Below, piece after piece: positions 1 through 10,777 of a stretch of 64,000 bases of DNA. The stretch lies in NCBI GenBank assembly GCA_963717695.1, contig CAVQWR010000006.1, positions 124,001 to 188,000 of the forward strand. The letters are read 5' to 3'. The notes below the pieces were generated by a model. It saw nothing but the letters and a program-made list of their open reading frames with translations, made no database searches and was not told the DNA's origin. The stretch is from CAIWHR01 sp963717695. GTDB taxonomy: Bacteria; Pseudomonadota; Gammaproteobacteria; Burkholderiales; Casimicrobiaceae. A program made the translations under genes and the position numbers. Position 1 is the stretch's first letter, and each line of letters starts with the position of its first letter.

Positions 1-418
1 TGGCTCACGCGCTCCTTGCCGATGTAGAAGACCAGCGGCTCGCCGCTCGAGCCGCCGGTATTCGACCGCGCAAGGCCTTCGCCTGCGTCGGATTTGAGGA
101 GCTCGGGGTCCGCGCGAATGTCGGCCTTGGTGAGAAACGGAAGCCGCGCGAGATCCGCGAGGCCCGAAATGTCACGCGGGTCGAAGCCGATCCGCGGAAC
201 AGCGCGCGGTAGTAGGGCACGTACCCGCCGGCAAGTCGAGCAACGCTTTCAGCGGTCGAGCTGCAGAGCCGCGAGGCTTCCGGGCCACCACTGCGACGCC
301 TCGAGCCCCTTGCGCACTGCGACGGTTGAATGGCCCTTGAGACGCTCGTGGAGCGGGAACAGCGCACCCGCGACTAACCGGGTGTAGGCGGCGCGCGATC
401 GGTCGGATGCGCGATCAT
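1..418 (-). CDS. CapK/PaaK-like adenylate-forming enzyme, N-terminal part
   Basis: Phenylacetate-CoA ligase/CapK family, cut by the left edge of the window. After the start at 418 (ATG, sharing ATGA with the stop of the preceding gene) the protein has the segments VAGALFPLHERLKGHST and KGLEASQWWP typical of this family. The last bases, read on the minus strand, encode TGGSSGEPLVFYIGKERVS, the ATP/AMP-binding loop. A frameshift shortly after the start, and probably one more near 200, break the frame. Such enzymes are common in exosortase A polysaccharide loci, where they may activate a carboxylic acid for decorating the glycan; that role is inferred from context. Confidence 0.7.
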
Positions 419-1524
419 GCCGGTCGTGCCTGGATCCACGTGGGCACCGCGGCCACGCGTAGACGTCGGTCCAGCGCTGCCGCACGCGCGACCACGCGTA
501 CTGCTGCACGTCGGCGAGCGCAGCATCGCGAATCCGTGCCGCCAACCGTGGTCCTCGAGCAGCCGCGCGCATTGCCGCGGCCATCGCTCGCGTGGTCGCC
601 CGCGCTCCACCAGCAGTCCGGTGACATCATCGCGCAGCACGAACGGGACGCCGCCGACATTGGTGCTGACGACCGGAACGCCACTGGCCATGGCCTCCAG
701 CACCGAGTTGGGCATGTTGTCGACCCGGCTCGGATTCATCAGCGACCGTCGGCCAAGCGATAAAGCGTCCGCCATTTCATCGCGATCGAGCGCGCCGCAG
801 AAACGACGGCGTCGGCGATGCCGAGCTCGTGCGCACAGCGCTTCAGGTCGGCACGCTCCGGCCCCGATCCCGCGATCGTCAGACGGACATCGGGCACGCG
901 TTCTGAACCAGCGCGAACGCGCGCAAGAGCGGTCGCGATGTCGTAGATAGGCTCGAGATTGCGTGCGACGACGAGATGGCGGCGCCTCGGTGGCGCTGTC
1001 CGCCTCGGCCGGATGAAATCGCTGGAGATCGATGATGTTGGGCACGATCTCGCTGCGCATTCCGTGACGCCGAAAATCTCCTGCAGAAATCCCGACGGCA
1101 CGACCAGCGACGCCGCGCGCCGCAGCGTGCGCCGAACGGCGGCTCCCGAGCGCGCGAGGAAACTCTCGGCCTCGCCGCCGCGGTAGTTGACGACGGCCGG
1201 CGTGCCGCGCAGCCGCGATCCACATCGCAGGCGCGGCGAACAGATGCCATGACCAGCCGGAATTGGCCATGACGTGGAAGAGTTCGACTGCGACCGGCGA
1301 CACGCCAGAGCCGGACAACGTACGGGACGAGCCGGAAGAGTCGCGCGCAGACCACGGAACCGCCCGACGAAACGCGGGCGATACGGCGCGTTGACCTGCA
1401 CGATCGTCACCTCGACCCCTTCGCGCTGCAGCAGCTCCGCAAGTTGCCGCGTCTGATTGGCCATGCCGCCGGCCGGTGGCGGCAGCGGTCCGACGAGTGC
1501 GACCTTGAGTCCGGCGAGAGTCAT
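415..1524 (-). CDS. GT4-family glycosyltransferase of the XrtA locus
   Basis: Cytoplasmic glycosyltransferase with a GT-B fold inferred from family features. The N-terminus carries ALVGPLPPPAGGMANQTRQL (nucleotide-sugar enzyme start). The C-terminal domain has NMPNSVLEAMASGVPVVSTN, the E-x7-E donor-binding region of GT4 enzymes. It probably adds a sugar to the repeat unit of the exopolysaccharide; donor and acceptor cannot be told. The start ATG at 1524 overlaps the stop of the upstream gene (ATGA) and its stop at 415 overlaps the next start the same way, so it is probably translationally coupled on both sides. At least three frameshifts (about 1370, 760 and 590) break the frame. Confidence 0.75.
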
Positions 1525-2738
1525 CCGCTGCCGGGCCAAGTGAATCGAAGACGGCGCGATAGCCGGCCACGCTCGCCGGCCAGTTGCGCTCCCGTTCGAC
1601 AAACTGCCGACCCTGCTCGCGCAAGCCCGGCCAGCGATCGCGCTGGCCGAGCAAGCGCACGATGGCGTCGGCCAGCGAGCCTTGTCGCCGGCGCGGAACA
1701 GCACGCCGGTTCTCGCCATCGCGGATCAGCTCCCGATGCCCGCCGACGTCGGAGGCCACGAGCAGGCGGCCCTGCGCCATCGCCTCCAGCGGCTTCAGCG
1801 GCGTGACGATCTCGGTCAGGCGCATCGGGTGCCGCGGGTAGGCGAGGACGTCGATGAGATCGTAGTAGCGCTGGACTTCGCCGTGCGGGACGCGGCCGGC
1901 GAAGATGACCTTGTCCGTCGACGCCCAGCGTTCGCGCCAGCGCCTTCAGCGCTCGCTTCCTGCGGTCCGCCGCCGACGAGCAGCACGCGGACCGCAGGGC
2001 ATTCGTTCGGCGAGCATGCGGCAGCGCTTCGATCAGCAGGTCGAGGCCCTCGTAGGCGTAGAAGGAGCCGATGAACCCGATGACGTCATGCCGTCGAGGC
2101 CGAGCTTGCGCTTTCAGCGCCGGTCGGGCTGCGTCGCCGAACGCGAATGCGGTCGATGTCGACCGCATTGGGAATGACCGTGATCGCGTCTCGCGGAATG
2201 CCGCGCGCGACGATGTCGTCGCGCAGGCCCTCGCAGATCGTCGTGACGTGATCCGCGTGGCGCAGCGCGAACGTCTCGAGCGCGCGCGTCAGCCGATAGC
2301 GCAGGCTGCCTTCGCGGCTCGTGCCATGGTCGACCGCCGCGTCCTCCCAGAACGCCCGCACCTCGTAGACGACCGGAATCCCGATTGCGCCGGCCGACCC
2401 ACAGCGCCGGCAGCGCATTGAGCACCGGCGAATGCGCGTGCAGGATGTCGGGCCGACGTCGTCGCACCAGTTCGCCGAGACGCCGCGCGGTCGCCGCCAT
2501 CTGCGCGAGCTCGCGGACGCCGGGAAGGCGGGACAAGCCGTCCGGCGTGCGCACGGCGTGCGATAGAAATGCCAGGCCGTCCGACTTCCTCCTCGCATGC
2601 GCCCGGCGCCCGTGCTTGGGCTCGTCAGCTGAAACGTTTCCCAGCCGAGCCGCCGCTGCTCGCGCAGGATCGCGCGGTGCGGAACGTGTAGCCGCTGTGC
2701 AGCGGCAGCGAATGGTCGAGGACGTGCAGGATGCGCAT
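1521..2738 (-). CDS. PEP-CTERM/exosortase A-associated glycosyltransferase (TIGR04063-like)
   Basis: Starts at ATG 2738 with MRILHVLDHSLPLHSGYTFR, the hallmark N-terminus of the exosortase A-associated transferase family exemplified by Daro_2409. Later segments in other frames continue it: GIPVVYEVRAFWEDAAVDHG, DVIGFIGSFYAYEGLDLLIE, and LKPLEAMAQGRLLVASDVGG (GT4 donor site). The length of about 405 residues fits the family. Frameshifts occur near 2640, 2560, 2400, 2160 and 1840. It lies 5 bases after the amidotransferase stop and overlaps the next gene by ATGA. It probably extends the polysaccharide repeat unit. Confidence 0.82.
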
Positions 2739-2743
2739 CTCGA

Positions 2744-4674
2744 TCACGCGGCCTTCGCCGATGATCGGCACGTCGATCGAGCTCGTCGACGACGTTGCGC
2801 AGGAAAGCGTCGAACATCAGCAGCGTCCACAGCGGCGAGCTGTAGTCGCGCGCGCCCGACTGGTGGTGCTCGACCAGTGCTGCAGGTACTCGCGGTTGAA
2901 GAAGCCGGTCGCGGCGAGCCGGTCGCCGAGCACCGCGTCGCGCACGCGCTCCGCAACGGACCGCGGAACCACCGCGCGAGCGGCACGGCGAAGCCCATCT
3001 TCGGCCGGTAGATCAGGTCGTGCGGCAGATGCGGCTCCATCGCCTTCTTGAGCAGCCACTTGCCTTCCTGCCGCGCACCTTGAGCGACGACGGCAGGGTC
3101 GCCAGCCACTCGACGAGCGGGTGATCCATCAGCGGCTCGCGCACTTCGAGCGAATGCGCCATGCTGGCGCGGTCGACCTTGGTGTTGATGTCGCCGACGA
3201 GGTAGGTCTTGAGGTCGAGATACTGGATCAGGGCCAGCGGGTCGTCGGTGCCCGCGCTCGCGCGCATGGCGGCGGAACACCTCGACCGCGTTGTAGCCGC
3301 CGAGCCGCGCCTGAACGCGTTGCTGAAGAGCTGCGCGGCGCATGTCGTCGCGCAAGATGGAAACGCCGTGGAAGTAGGCTTCGACCGAATTGCGCGCGAG
3401 CGCCTCGAACGTCGACTTGGCGCGCAACACGCGCGGCGCCCAGTCGGCCTTCGGATACGCGCGGCCGAGCAGGCCGAACAGCGGCCGGCGGACGGACAGC
3501 GGCAGCGCGCAGCGCAGCCGCTCCTCCGCCACGTGCAGCCGGTAGCGCCGGTAGCCGCCGAAGCTCTCGTCGCCGCCGTCGCCCGACAGCGCGACGGTCA
3601 CGTGCTTGCGCGCGAGCTGGCAGACGCGGTAGGTCGGAATCGCCGAGCTGTCCGCGTAGGGCTCGTCGTAGAGTCGCGCAAGCGTGTCGATGAGGTCGAA
3701 ATCGTCGCTCTCGACGCGATCGACGAAATGCCGCGTGCGGTAGCGCGTCGCGACCTGCTGCGCGCATGCGCGATTCGTCGAACGCGGGGTCCGCGAACGC
3801 GATCGAGCAGGTGTTGACCGGATCGGCGGAGACGCCGGCCATCATCGCGACGACGGCGCTCGAGTCGACGCCGCCGGACAGGAACGCGCCCAGCGGGACC
3901 TCGGAGATGAGCCGCAGGCGAACCGATTCGCGCAGCCGCTCGACGAGCTCGGCGCACGCGTCGGCCGCGGATAGCGGATTGTCGAGCGTGAACCGGACGT
4001 CCCAGTATTCGCTTCGGCGCCGCGGCCTCGGCGCCGCGCCGGATCGTCAGCGTGTGCGCGGGCGGCAGCTTCGCGACGCCGCGAAGATCGTTCGCGGCTC
4101 GGGCACGTAGCCCAGCGCGAAATACTCCTCGATCGCGAAGGGATCGAGCTCGCGCGAGAATCCGCCGTGCGCGAGCAGCGACTTGAGCTCGGAGCCGAAG
4201 ATGAGCTTGCCGTCGGGCAGCAACGCGTAATAGAGCGGCTTGACGCCCAGCCGGTCGCGGGCGAGGAACAGCGTTTCGCGGTTCCGGTCCCACAGCGCGA
4301 ACGCGAACATGCCGCGGAAGCGCTTGACGCACGCCTCGCCCCAGGCCTCCCACGCGTGCACGATGACCTCGGTGTCGCTCTGGGTGCGGAACACGTGGCC
4401 GAGCGCGGTCAGCTCGGGGATCAGCTCCTGGAAGTTGTAGATCTCGCCGTTGTAGATGACGGCGACGCTGCCGTCCTCGTTGAACAGCGGCTGCTGGCCG
4501 GTCGCGACGGCGATGATCGACAGCCGGCGGTGCCCGAGCCCGAGCCCGGGCTCGACGTGATAGTCGCCTTCGTCGGGCCCGCGATGGTGCTGCGATCTCG
4601 TTCATCCGCGCGAGCACGGCGCGCGAGATTTCCCTGCGCTCGCGCGTTTCGAAGATGCCGGTGATGCCGCACAT
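2744..4674 (-). CDS. XrtA-associated asparagine synthase-type amidotransferase 1
   Basis: Glutamine-dependent amidotransferase of the asparagine synthase B type. The start MCGITGIFET gives the catalytic Cys2 of the class II glutamine amidotransferase domain. The synthetase half has the PP-loop FLSGGVDSSAVVAMMAG near 3850 and the family segment ALSGDGGDESFGGYRRY near 3590. The total length of about 643 residues matches the exosortase A system amidotransferase family (TIGR03108). Its substrate is probably a carboxylated sugar or an amino acid on the glycan rather than free aspartate; that is inference from the family's fixed place beside xrtA. Frameshifts lie near 4580, 4080, 3740, 3270 and 3060. 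Confidence 0.85.
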
Positions 4675-4701
4675 GGCTCGATTACCCTGTCTCGCGCGAT
4701 G

Positions 4702-5895
4702 TCAGCGTCGCCCGCGTGCACGCGGCTGCGCCGGCGACGGCGTTGCGCCGGCGACAGCAGGCCATCGTAGAGCGACAGGTAGTCGGCGACCATCCGGTCG
4801 AGGCTGAAGCGCTGCAGCGACCCTGCCGCGCGGCCGGCCATGCCGCCGCGCCAGTCGCCGGGTCGTCGAAATAGCGCGAGGATCGCCGTCGCCATCGCCT
4901 CGGTGTTCGCCGGCGGAACGAGCGTGCCGGTCATGCCATCCTCGACGAGCTCGGGGTTGCCGCCGACGCGCGTGGCGACGACGGAAGCCCGCTCGCCATC
5001 GCCTCGAGAATCGTGTTCGAGACGCCCTCGGCCAGCGATGGAAGCACGAAGCAGTCGAGCCCGCGCAGGATGTCCGGCAACGTCGGACGCGCTCGCCCGG
5101 GAGCCACGCAGATCGCGAAGCCGGCCGCGTCCGAGCACGCTGCTCGACTGCGATCGCGAAGCGGCCGTCGCCGACCATGACGAGCCGCAGGCGCTGTCGC
5201 CGGACGGATGCGCGACCGCGCGGACGAAGGCCTCGGCCAGCGTCACCTGATCCTTCACCGCCTGCATCCGCCCGACGGTCCCGACGAGCCAGATGCGGGA
5301 CCGTGAACGGGCAACCCTCGATCGCCGCGCGCCCTGCGGCGCCGGCGCGAAGCGCTCGGTGTCGACGCCGTTGTAGATCTGCGCGATCCGCTCCGGCGCG
5401 ACGCCGATCGTCGCGCGCAGATAGTCGCTCGAGGTCCCTCGACAGGGCGACGTAGCGGCTGACGAACGGCCGGTAGAGGCGGCGGACGCGCCGATACGTG
5501 CGGTTGGAGCCGTCGAGGTCGCCCATGTCGCGGCCGTGCTCGCCGTGGATGCGCACCGGCACGCCGGCGAGCCAGGCCGGCACCGTCGCTTCGAGCGCCG
5601 CCAGGTTGCGCGTGTGCACGATCGCGGGCGCGAGCTCGCGGAACAGCCGGTAACAGCCGCGGGATAGAGGCGGAACCAGTGGCCCGGCCCTTGTGCAGCG
5701 CAAAGAACCTGACGTCGCCGCGCCGATCCGCGCCGCGAAATCGGTGATGTCGGTCAGCGCCACGATCGCGTGCCGATACGCCTCGGCGGCAGCCGGTTGA
5801 TGAGATTGACGACGCCGTTCTCGAGCCCGCCGACGTCGAAGCGGTAGAACGTGGACGATCAGCGGCGGATCGACGTGCGCGATGTCGACGGACAT
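4702..5895 (-). CDS. XrtA-associated sugar transferase 2 (TIGR03088-like)
   Basis: GT4 glycosyltransferase. The long clean segment PAIVHTRNLAALEATVPAWL, followed by GVPVRIHGEHGRDMGDLDGS and then YVALSRDLE, is characteristic of the PEP-CTERM/EpsH1-associated sugar transferase family. The donor-site region VVATRVGGNPELVEDG appears in another frame near 4960. The start MSVDIAHVDPPLIVHVL at 5895 follows the xrtA stop by 27 bases. Several frameshifts (about 5830, 5780, 5670, 5440 and 5110) break it, and the exact C-terminus (stop at 4702) depends on them. It acts in the cytoplasm on the lipid-linked repeat unit. Confidence 0.82.
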   Translation of the reverse strand: MSVDIAHVDPPLIVHVLPLRRRRARERRRQSHQPAAAEAYRHAIVALTDITDFAARIGAATSGSLRCTRAGPLVPPLSRGCYRLFRELAPAIVHTRNLAALEATVPAWLAGVPVRIHGEHGRDMGDLDGSNRTYRRVRRLYRPFVSRYVALSRDLERLSARDDRRRAGADRADLQRRRHRALRAGAAGRAAIEGCPFTVPHLARRDRRADAGGEGSGDAGRGLRPRGRASVRRQRLRLVMVGDGRFAIAVEQRARTRPASRSAWLPGERVRRCRTSCAGSTASCFHRWPRASRTRFSRRWRAGFRRRHARRRQPRARRGWHDRHARSAGEHRGDGDGDPRAISTTRRLARRHGRPRGRVAAALQPRPDGRRLPVALRWPAVAGATPSPAQPRARGRR

Positions 5896-5922
5896 CGGTC
5901 CGCCGTGCGGCGTCGATCATCG

Positions 5923-7582
5923 TCAGTGCCGCTCATGCGGTCGCGCCGCAGTGCCGCGTCGATGGGCCGCGCATGTCGGCGCGAACGCCTGCAGCGCTCG
6001 GCGCACGTCGCCTGCGTCGTCATCGGTCGTGCAGCGAAAATGACCACCCAGCGCCACCGGATCGCCGTGGCCCTGCAGCACCGCGAGCACCTCGTACAGC
6101 TTGGCGACATACTCGCTCGACGGTCACATGCCCGTCGACCCAGAACCAGTGCCAGACCAGCAAGTCGCTCGCCGCTGCGCCCGGACGACGGTCTGTCCGC
6201 ACGTCGAAGGGCTGCCCGTCGATGGTTCGGTCGCGATCGTGCGCCTCGCCGACCTGCTGTCCACACGCGGTTGCTGGTCGTGCACGAGCTGATTCGTCGA
6301 CGTGATCGCCTTGGCGTCCTGGCGCTGGTTGCGATAGAAGGCGATGTAAAGCCCGACCCGCGCGCCATCCTTTGCGAACGTCTGCGCCAGTTCTCGCGCT
6401 GGCGCCGGAGACGTCGGGCCGCCAGTCCGAGAAGCTCGGCTCGACCGCCGTCCAGCCATCGCGGCCGGCGATGTGCTGCAAGCGCGCGACGGCCGCGGCT
6501 TCGCCGGCGCGGTCGCAGTCGCGCATCAAGCGGCTGGCCAGACCGCCGTCAGCGCGAGCGACTGCCAGCCGGCGATCCACGACGTCGACGCTTGCGATCT
6601 GGCGACCCGGATCGCCGCGGACGCTGCTGCCGGCGCGCGGACCAGCGGATCGTCGTCCTCGCCGCCAGTTCGACGCCGACCCAGAACAGCAGCAGCCATC
6701 ACGACGCCGAAGAAGACCCAGCCGTAGATCAGATGGTCGGCGCCCACGGCGATGCGGTTGTTGCGTCAGGTGGCCGAGCATGACGATCATGTAGGCGCGC
6801 AGCCAGTTCGCGACGATCGGAACGACGAGCGAGGCCGCGACGAACGCGACGCGCCGGACCGGCGATCGGTAGGACAGGTAGGCGAACAGGCAGCCGACCA
6901 TGAACGATGCGATCAGGTAGCGGATTCCGCTGCAAGCCTCGACAACCGACCACGTGCCGGAGGGAATCGTGAAGAAGTTGCCTTCGCGGAAGATCGGGCA
7001 CGCCGGTCGCCCTGATCGCGGCCACGGTGAAATCGGCGGTCCAGTTCATCAGCGGCGGCATCAGGAATTCGCCGAACGGCACCGCGAAGAACAGGAACGC
7101 GAGCGGGAAAGCACAAGCGCCTTCAGCGATCTCGCGTGCCGAGCACCGCCCACACGGCGAGCGGGACCATCGCGATCATCGCGAACTGCGAGACGCTGCC
7201 GCGCTCACCCGCTCGCCGACGAGCCAGACCGCGCCCGCGCGCGGCGATGCCCAGCAAGCGCCGGAGAGCAACGGCGTCGGCTCGATCGCGGCGAGCGCGT
7301 CCGCGCTGGCGCCAGAGCAGGTAAAGAGAGATCGGGAAGACGACGAACCCGTGCGCGAAAGTCTCGGAGCGCTCCCAGATGGCCACCATCGACAGCGTCG
7401 TGTGCCAGGTAGACGCGAGCACCACACGCGCAGCAGGACGACGATCGGCGCGCTGCCGATCGCGGCACTGCGGTCACGCGCGGCAGCGATGCGCAAGCGC
7501 TGCCGCGGCGGTCCGCGTGCGGCGTGCTCGTCGTGCACCGGTCGATTCCCGACGGTTGCCGGAATCGCTGCCGATCACTCAT
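5923..7582 (-). CDS. xrtA: Exosortase A (XrtA/EpsH) with C-terminal EpsI domain
   Basis: Polytopic inner-membrane transpeptidase that recognises PEP-CTERM tails and transfers the protein during export with exopolysaccharide. Family features visible: IWERSETFAHGFVVFPISLY in the N-terminal membrane part; VEACSGIRYLIA with the catalytic Cys (codon near 6932); VANWLRAYMIVMLGH with the conserved Arg; and DHLIYGWVFFG with the conserved His. Downstream, VGLYIAFYRNQRQDAKAI and LLVWHWFWVDGHVT belong to an EpsI domain, so this is the common XrtA-EpsI fusion of about 550 residues. The start at 7582 overlaps the preceding stop by 8 bases. Many frameshifts (at least six) scatter the frame; all catalytic residues are nevertheless present. 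Confidence 0.9.
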
Positions 7583-8817
7583 GCGATCCGCTCTGCGCGG
7601 CTGCCGGCGTGCGCAGCAGCGCGTCGAACGGCGCCAGGTTCGTCGTCCAGTCGTAATCGGCACACGACGCGTGCCCGCGCCGCCGCGCCAATGCGCGCGC
7701 CGCGCTCGACGGATCCATCAACGCGATCGTCTTGCCGCGAATCGCGGCGCCGTCCGCGATCTCGAGATCCGTGCCCGGCGTACGCCGGAAAGCGCCGCCG
7801 GCGGCGCCGGCGGAAGCGACGACCGGGCGCGCCATGGCCATCGCCTCGAGCACCTTGTTCTGGATGCCGCGCGCGACGCGCAGCGGCGCCACGACGACGC
7901 GCGCATGCTGCAGGTAGGGCCGGACGTCGGGCACGCGCCCGGTGACCACGACGCGCGGATCACGCGCAAGAGCCTGGACCGCGGCCGTGGGATTCATGCC
8001 GACGATATAGAACCGCGCACGCGGACGTTCCGCCACGATCGCCGGCAGCGACCTCGTGCGCGAACCAGCGCACGGCGTCGACGTTCGGCCAGTAGTCCAT
8101 TGCCCCCGTGAAGACGATCGGCTCCTCGTCCGGCAGCGAACGGGACTCGGCAGATCGGGCGCGGCGAGAAGATATCGGTGTCGACGCCATTCTGCGCGCA
8201 GTGGCACGCGCGCGCCGCGCATTCCGGCGCCAGCGTCGCGGAAGAGCTCGGCTTCGGCAGGCGTGACGAAGACACTTGCGCTCGGCCCGGCTCGCCACTG
8301 CTGCGCTCGAACGCGAGCAGGCGCGTCGCCTTCGCGCTCGAAAGACCGCCGACAGCGGCCAGCGCCGCGATTCGTCCGTACTGGCTCCATTTCGCCGAAT
8401 CCACGTCGACGAAATCGACGACGACCCGCAGATCCGTCAGATCCGAGCACGTATTGGGCCATCGCGGACGAGAACACGACCGCCTTGCTGATCCGCTGCT
8501 CGCGCACGACCGTCGGACCCACCCGTCGGCGAGCGACGCATCGCGATAATAGCGCAGCGTCAGCGCCTCGCCGGTCCAGAATCCGGCCAGGCTGCGGATC
8601 CGGGCGAGCGCCGGACTGGATCTCGACGACCTTCGACGACGCGCAATATTCGCGCAGCGCGTCGACGTGCGCCAGGTCGGCGGGGTCGTCGACGAAGGTG
8701 CCGAGATGGACTCGAGTAGCGCGACGCGAGGAACTGGAGCAGATGGAACGAGCGAACCTTGTCCCCCTTGTTCGGCGGAAACGGAATCCGGTGCACCAGG
8801 AAGAGCAGGGGTTCCAT
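7575..8817 (-). CDS. XrtA-associated sugar transferase 1 (TIGR03087-like)
   Basis: GT4 glycosyltransferase. The N-terminus MEPLLFLVHRIPFPPNKGDK is the signature start of the PEP-CTERM/EpsH1 sugar transferase 1 family; I chose ATG 8817 over the in-frame TTG 8832, although the TTG overlaps the previous stop. The C-terminal half is readable: ARFYIVGMNPTAAVQALA, VTGRVPDVRPYLQHARVVVA, and GIQNKVLEAMAMARPVVAS (donor site). Frameshifts occur near 8720, 8660, 8520, 8450 and 8250. Length is about 414 residues. It probably adds a sugar to the growing repeat unit. Confidence 0.85.
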
Positions 8818-8828
8818 CGCGACGGGCG

Positions 8829-9908
8829 TCAACCCAGGTTGCGCACGATGTGCGGGCCGAGGGCGTTGGCGACCGCGACGCGGCAGGCGCTCGCCAGAGC
8901 GCGATCAGCGCCCGGTACTTCGGGTTGAGCGGATTGTTCTGCGGAATCGCGTCGCGCCTGAGCAGCCGGTACTCGTAGGCGAGCGGCGCCGGCTCGAAGC
9001 CCCAGTTCTTCTTGAAGTCGAACGAGCCGGTGCCTCGCTTGCTGCGGCCGTAGTCGAAGATGCGCAGGCCGCGCTCGCAGGCGCGGCGCATGAGCTCCCA
9101 GTACTTGAAGTCGTTGGCGGCGAGGTCGCGCGCGGCGATCGGTGTCGCCGGCGTAGTAGGGCAGCACCTCGTCGCGGAAGTAGAAGCTCAGCACGCCGCT
9201 CACCGGACGGCCCCGCGGATCCGTCACGGTCAGGATTTCGCAGCGCGTCGCCGAAGACTGCGCGCAGGCGTGCGAAGATAGCTGCTTGGCGAACGGCGGC
9301 GTGCCGTGGCGGTGGACGTTGTCCGCGTACAGCGCGAAGAAGCGGTCGACGGAAGCGTCGATTTCGCTCTTCAATCCGTTCTTGATGCCCTTGCGGATCA
9401 TCGCCCGCTGCTTGCGCGGGATCGCGAGCAGGTTGGCCTCGGCATCCGGCAGGAGTTCCTTGCGAAAGGTGACGTAGAGGTCCTGGCGCGGCCAGCCGGG
9501 GCACTTGGCGGTGCGATTGCGAAGCTCCAGATGGTCGACGTCGAGCGACCGCGCAAGATCCGCGGCCGCGTCGATCAGCGTGCGCTCGGCGTCGGCATCG
9601 TCGGCCGCGGGTCCGCCGTAGACGCAGAAGGGCAGCGAGACCAGCGCATGGCCGAAGAGCCGGCTTCGAACCTCGGCCAGCGGCAGGATGCCGACGATCT
9701 TGCCGCCGCGCTCGGCGACGAGGTAGTGCGTCCGATGGCGAAAGACGTCGTCGATGATCTCCCGCCAGCCGATGCGGTGGAAGAACGTGGCGTCAGGGCA
9801 GCGCTCGACGAACGCCTCCCAGCGGGCCGCGTCGCCGCGGCTCGAACGCGCGACGACACGTGCGCCGGCGCGCACCCGCTCGCAATTCCTCGTTGCGCCG
9901 GCTCCCAT
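8829..9908 (-). CDS. XrtA-associated FemAB-family aminoacyl/acyltransferase (TIGR03019-like)
   Basis: Belongs to the FemAB-like GNAT-related proteins found beside exosortase A. Clear segments: ATFFHRIGWREIIDDVFRHR, LVSLPFCVYGGPAADD, LPDAEANLLAIPRKQRAMIR, and in another frame FDYGRSKRGTGSFDFKKNWG with YEYRLLRRDAIPQNNPLNP. The start ATG 9908 shares bases with the deacetylase stop (TGATG). Frameshifts lie near 9250, 9140 and 8895. About 360 residues, as expected. Its substrate is unknown; FemAB relatives add amino acids to glycan or peptide acceptors, so modification of the polysaccharide is a reasonable but unproven role. Confidence 0.85.
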   Translation of the reverse strand: MGAGATRNCERVRAGARVVARSSRGDAARWEAFVERCPDATFFHRIGWREIIDDVFRHRTHYLVAERGGKIVGILPLAEVRSRLFGHALVSLPFCVYGGPAADDADAERTLIDAAADLARSLDVDHLELRNRTAKCPGWPRQDLYVTFRKELLPDAEANLLAIPRKQRAMIRKGIKNGLKSEIDASVDRFFALYADNVHRHGTPPFAKQLSSHACAQSSATRCEILTVTDPRGRPVSGVLSFYFRDEVLPYYAGDTDRRARPRRQRLQVLGAHAPRLRARPAHLRLRPQQARHRLVRLQEELGLRAGAARLRVPAAQARRDSAEQSAQPEVPGADRALASACRVAVANALGPHIVRNLG

Positions 9909-10777
9909 CAGCTCGGCGCCACAGGAACACGTGGTCGACGCGATCCCACTGGAAGTCGGCCAGCAGGCGCCGCAGCCGCGGATTCCATGCGCTCCAGATT
10001 GACGTAGTGGCGAAACCGCGCTTTGCGCCCGGGACCGTTGACGCGCGGCTGCTCCGGATCGAGCTCCCAGGGGTGGAAATAGAAGATCGCCGGCTGGCGA
10101 TCGACGGCGTTGACGCGCCGGATGCGACCAGCGCGACACGCCGATAGGGCAGCAGCCGGAAATAGCCTCCGCCGCCCGCCGGCCAGTTCGAGTCGCAGCA
10201 GCCGCACCGTGGTGATCGGCACTTCGAGCAGGCCCTGCTCGACTTCGTGCGCGAAGCGCGGGGCGTCCGGGCGCGCCGTAGTGGTCGTGCCGGATCGGAT
10301 ACATGCTGGAACTGTAGCGATATCCGGCCTCGGCGATGCACTCGAACGCCCAGGAGTTGCGTCGGCCCGACCGAAAAGCTGGGCGCGCGATAGCCCTTGA
10401 CCTGGCCTCCGGACAATGTCCTCGAGCACCGCCTTGGCGAGGCGGATGTCGGCGAGGAATTGGCCGTATCCCTGGTCGGTGGCGCGGCGGTGCTCGTAGC
10501 CGTGGCTCGCGAGCTCGTGGCCGCGCGTCGACGATCCGGCGGACCATCTCGGGGTAGCGCTCGGCGATCCAGCCGAGCGTGAAGAACGTCGCGCGGACGT
10601 CGGCATCCGCAAGCAGCTGCAGGATGCGATCGATGTTGCGCTCGACGCGGCACGGCAGGCTCGTCCCACGACGCCCGCGGGATGTGCGCGGCAGAACGCG
10701 GAGACCTGGAAGTAGTCCTCGACGTCGATCGTGAGCGCGTTGACGATCGCGCCGTCGGCTGCGTCGCGCGGATTCAT
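9908..10777 (-). CDS. XrtA-associated polysaccharide deacetylase (NodB homology)
   Basis: NodB-type deacetylase that would remove N-acetyl groups from the polysaccharide. It begins MNPRDAADGAIVNALTIDVE; the Asp-Val-Glu-Asp motif (IDVEDYFQVSAF) is the metal/catalytic motif of this exosortase-associated family. HELASHGYEHRRATDQGYGQ supplies the metal-binding His residues, and PAIFYFHPWELDPEQPR the C-terminal His motif. The start overlaps the wecB stop by ATGA. The length of about 290 residues fits TIGR03006. Frameshifts occur near 10700, 10540, 10400, 10370, 10280 and 9990; which frame gives the true C-terminus at 9908 depends on the last of these. Confidence 0.85.
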   Translation of the reverse strand: MNPRDAADGAIVNALTIDVEDYFQVSAFCRAHPAGVVGRACRAASSATSIASCSCLRMPTSARRSSRSAGSPSATPRWSAGSSTRGHELASHGYEHRRATDQGYGQFLADIRLAKAVLEDIVRRPGQGLSRAQLFGRADATPGRSSASPRPDIATVPACIRSGTTTTARPDAPRFAHEVEQGLLEVPITTVRLLRLELAGGRRRLFPAAALSACRAGRIRRVNAVDRQPAIFYFHPWELDPEQPRVNGPGRKARFRHYVNLERMESAAAAPAGRLPVGSRRPRVPVAPS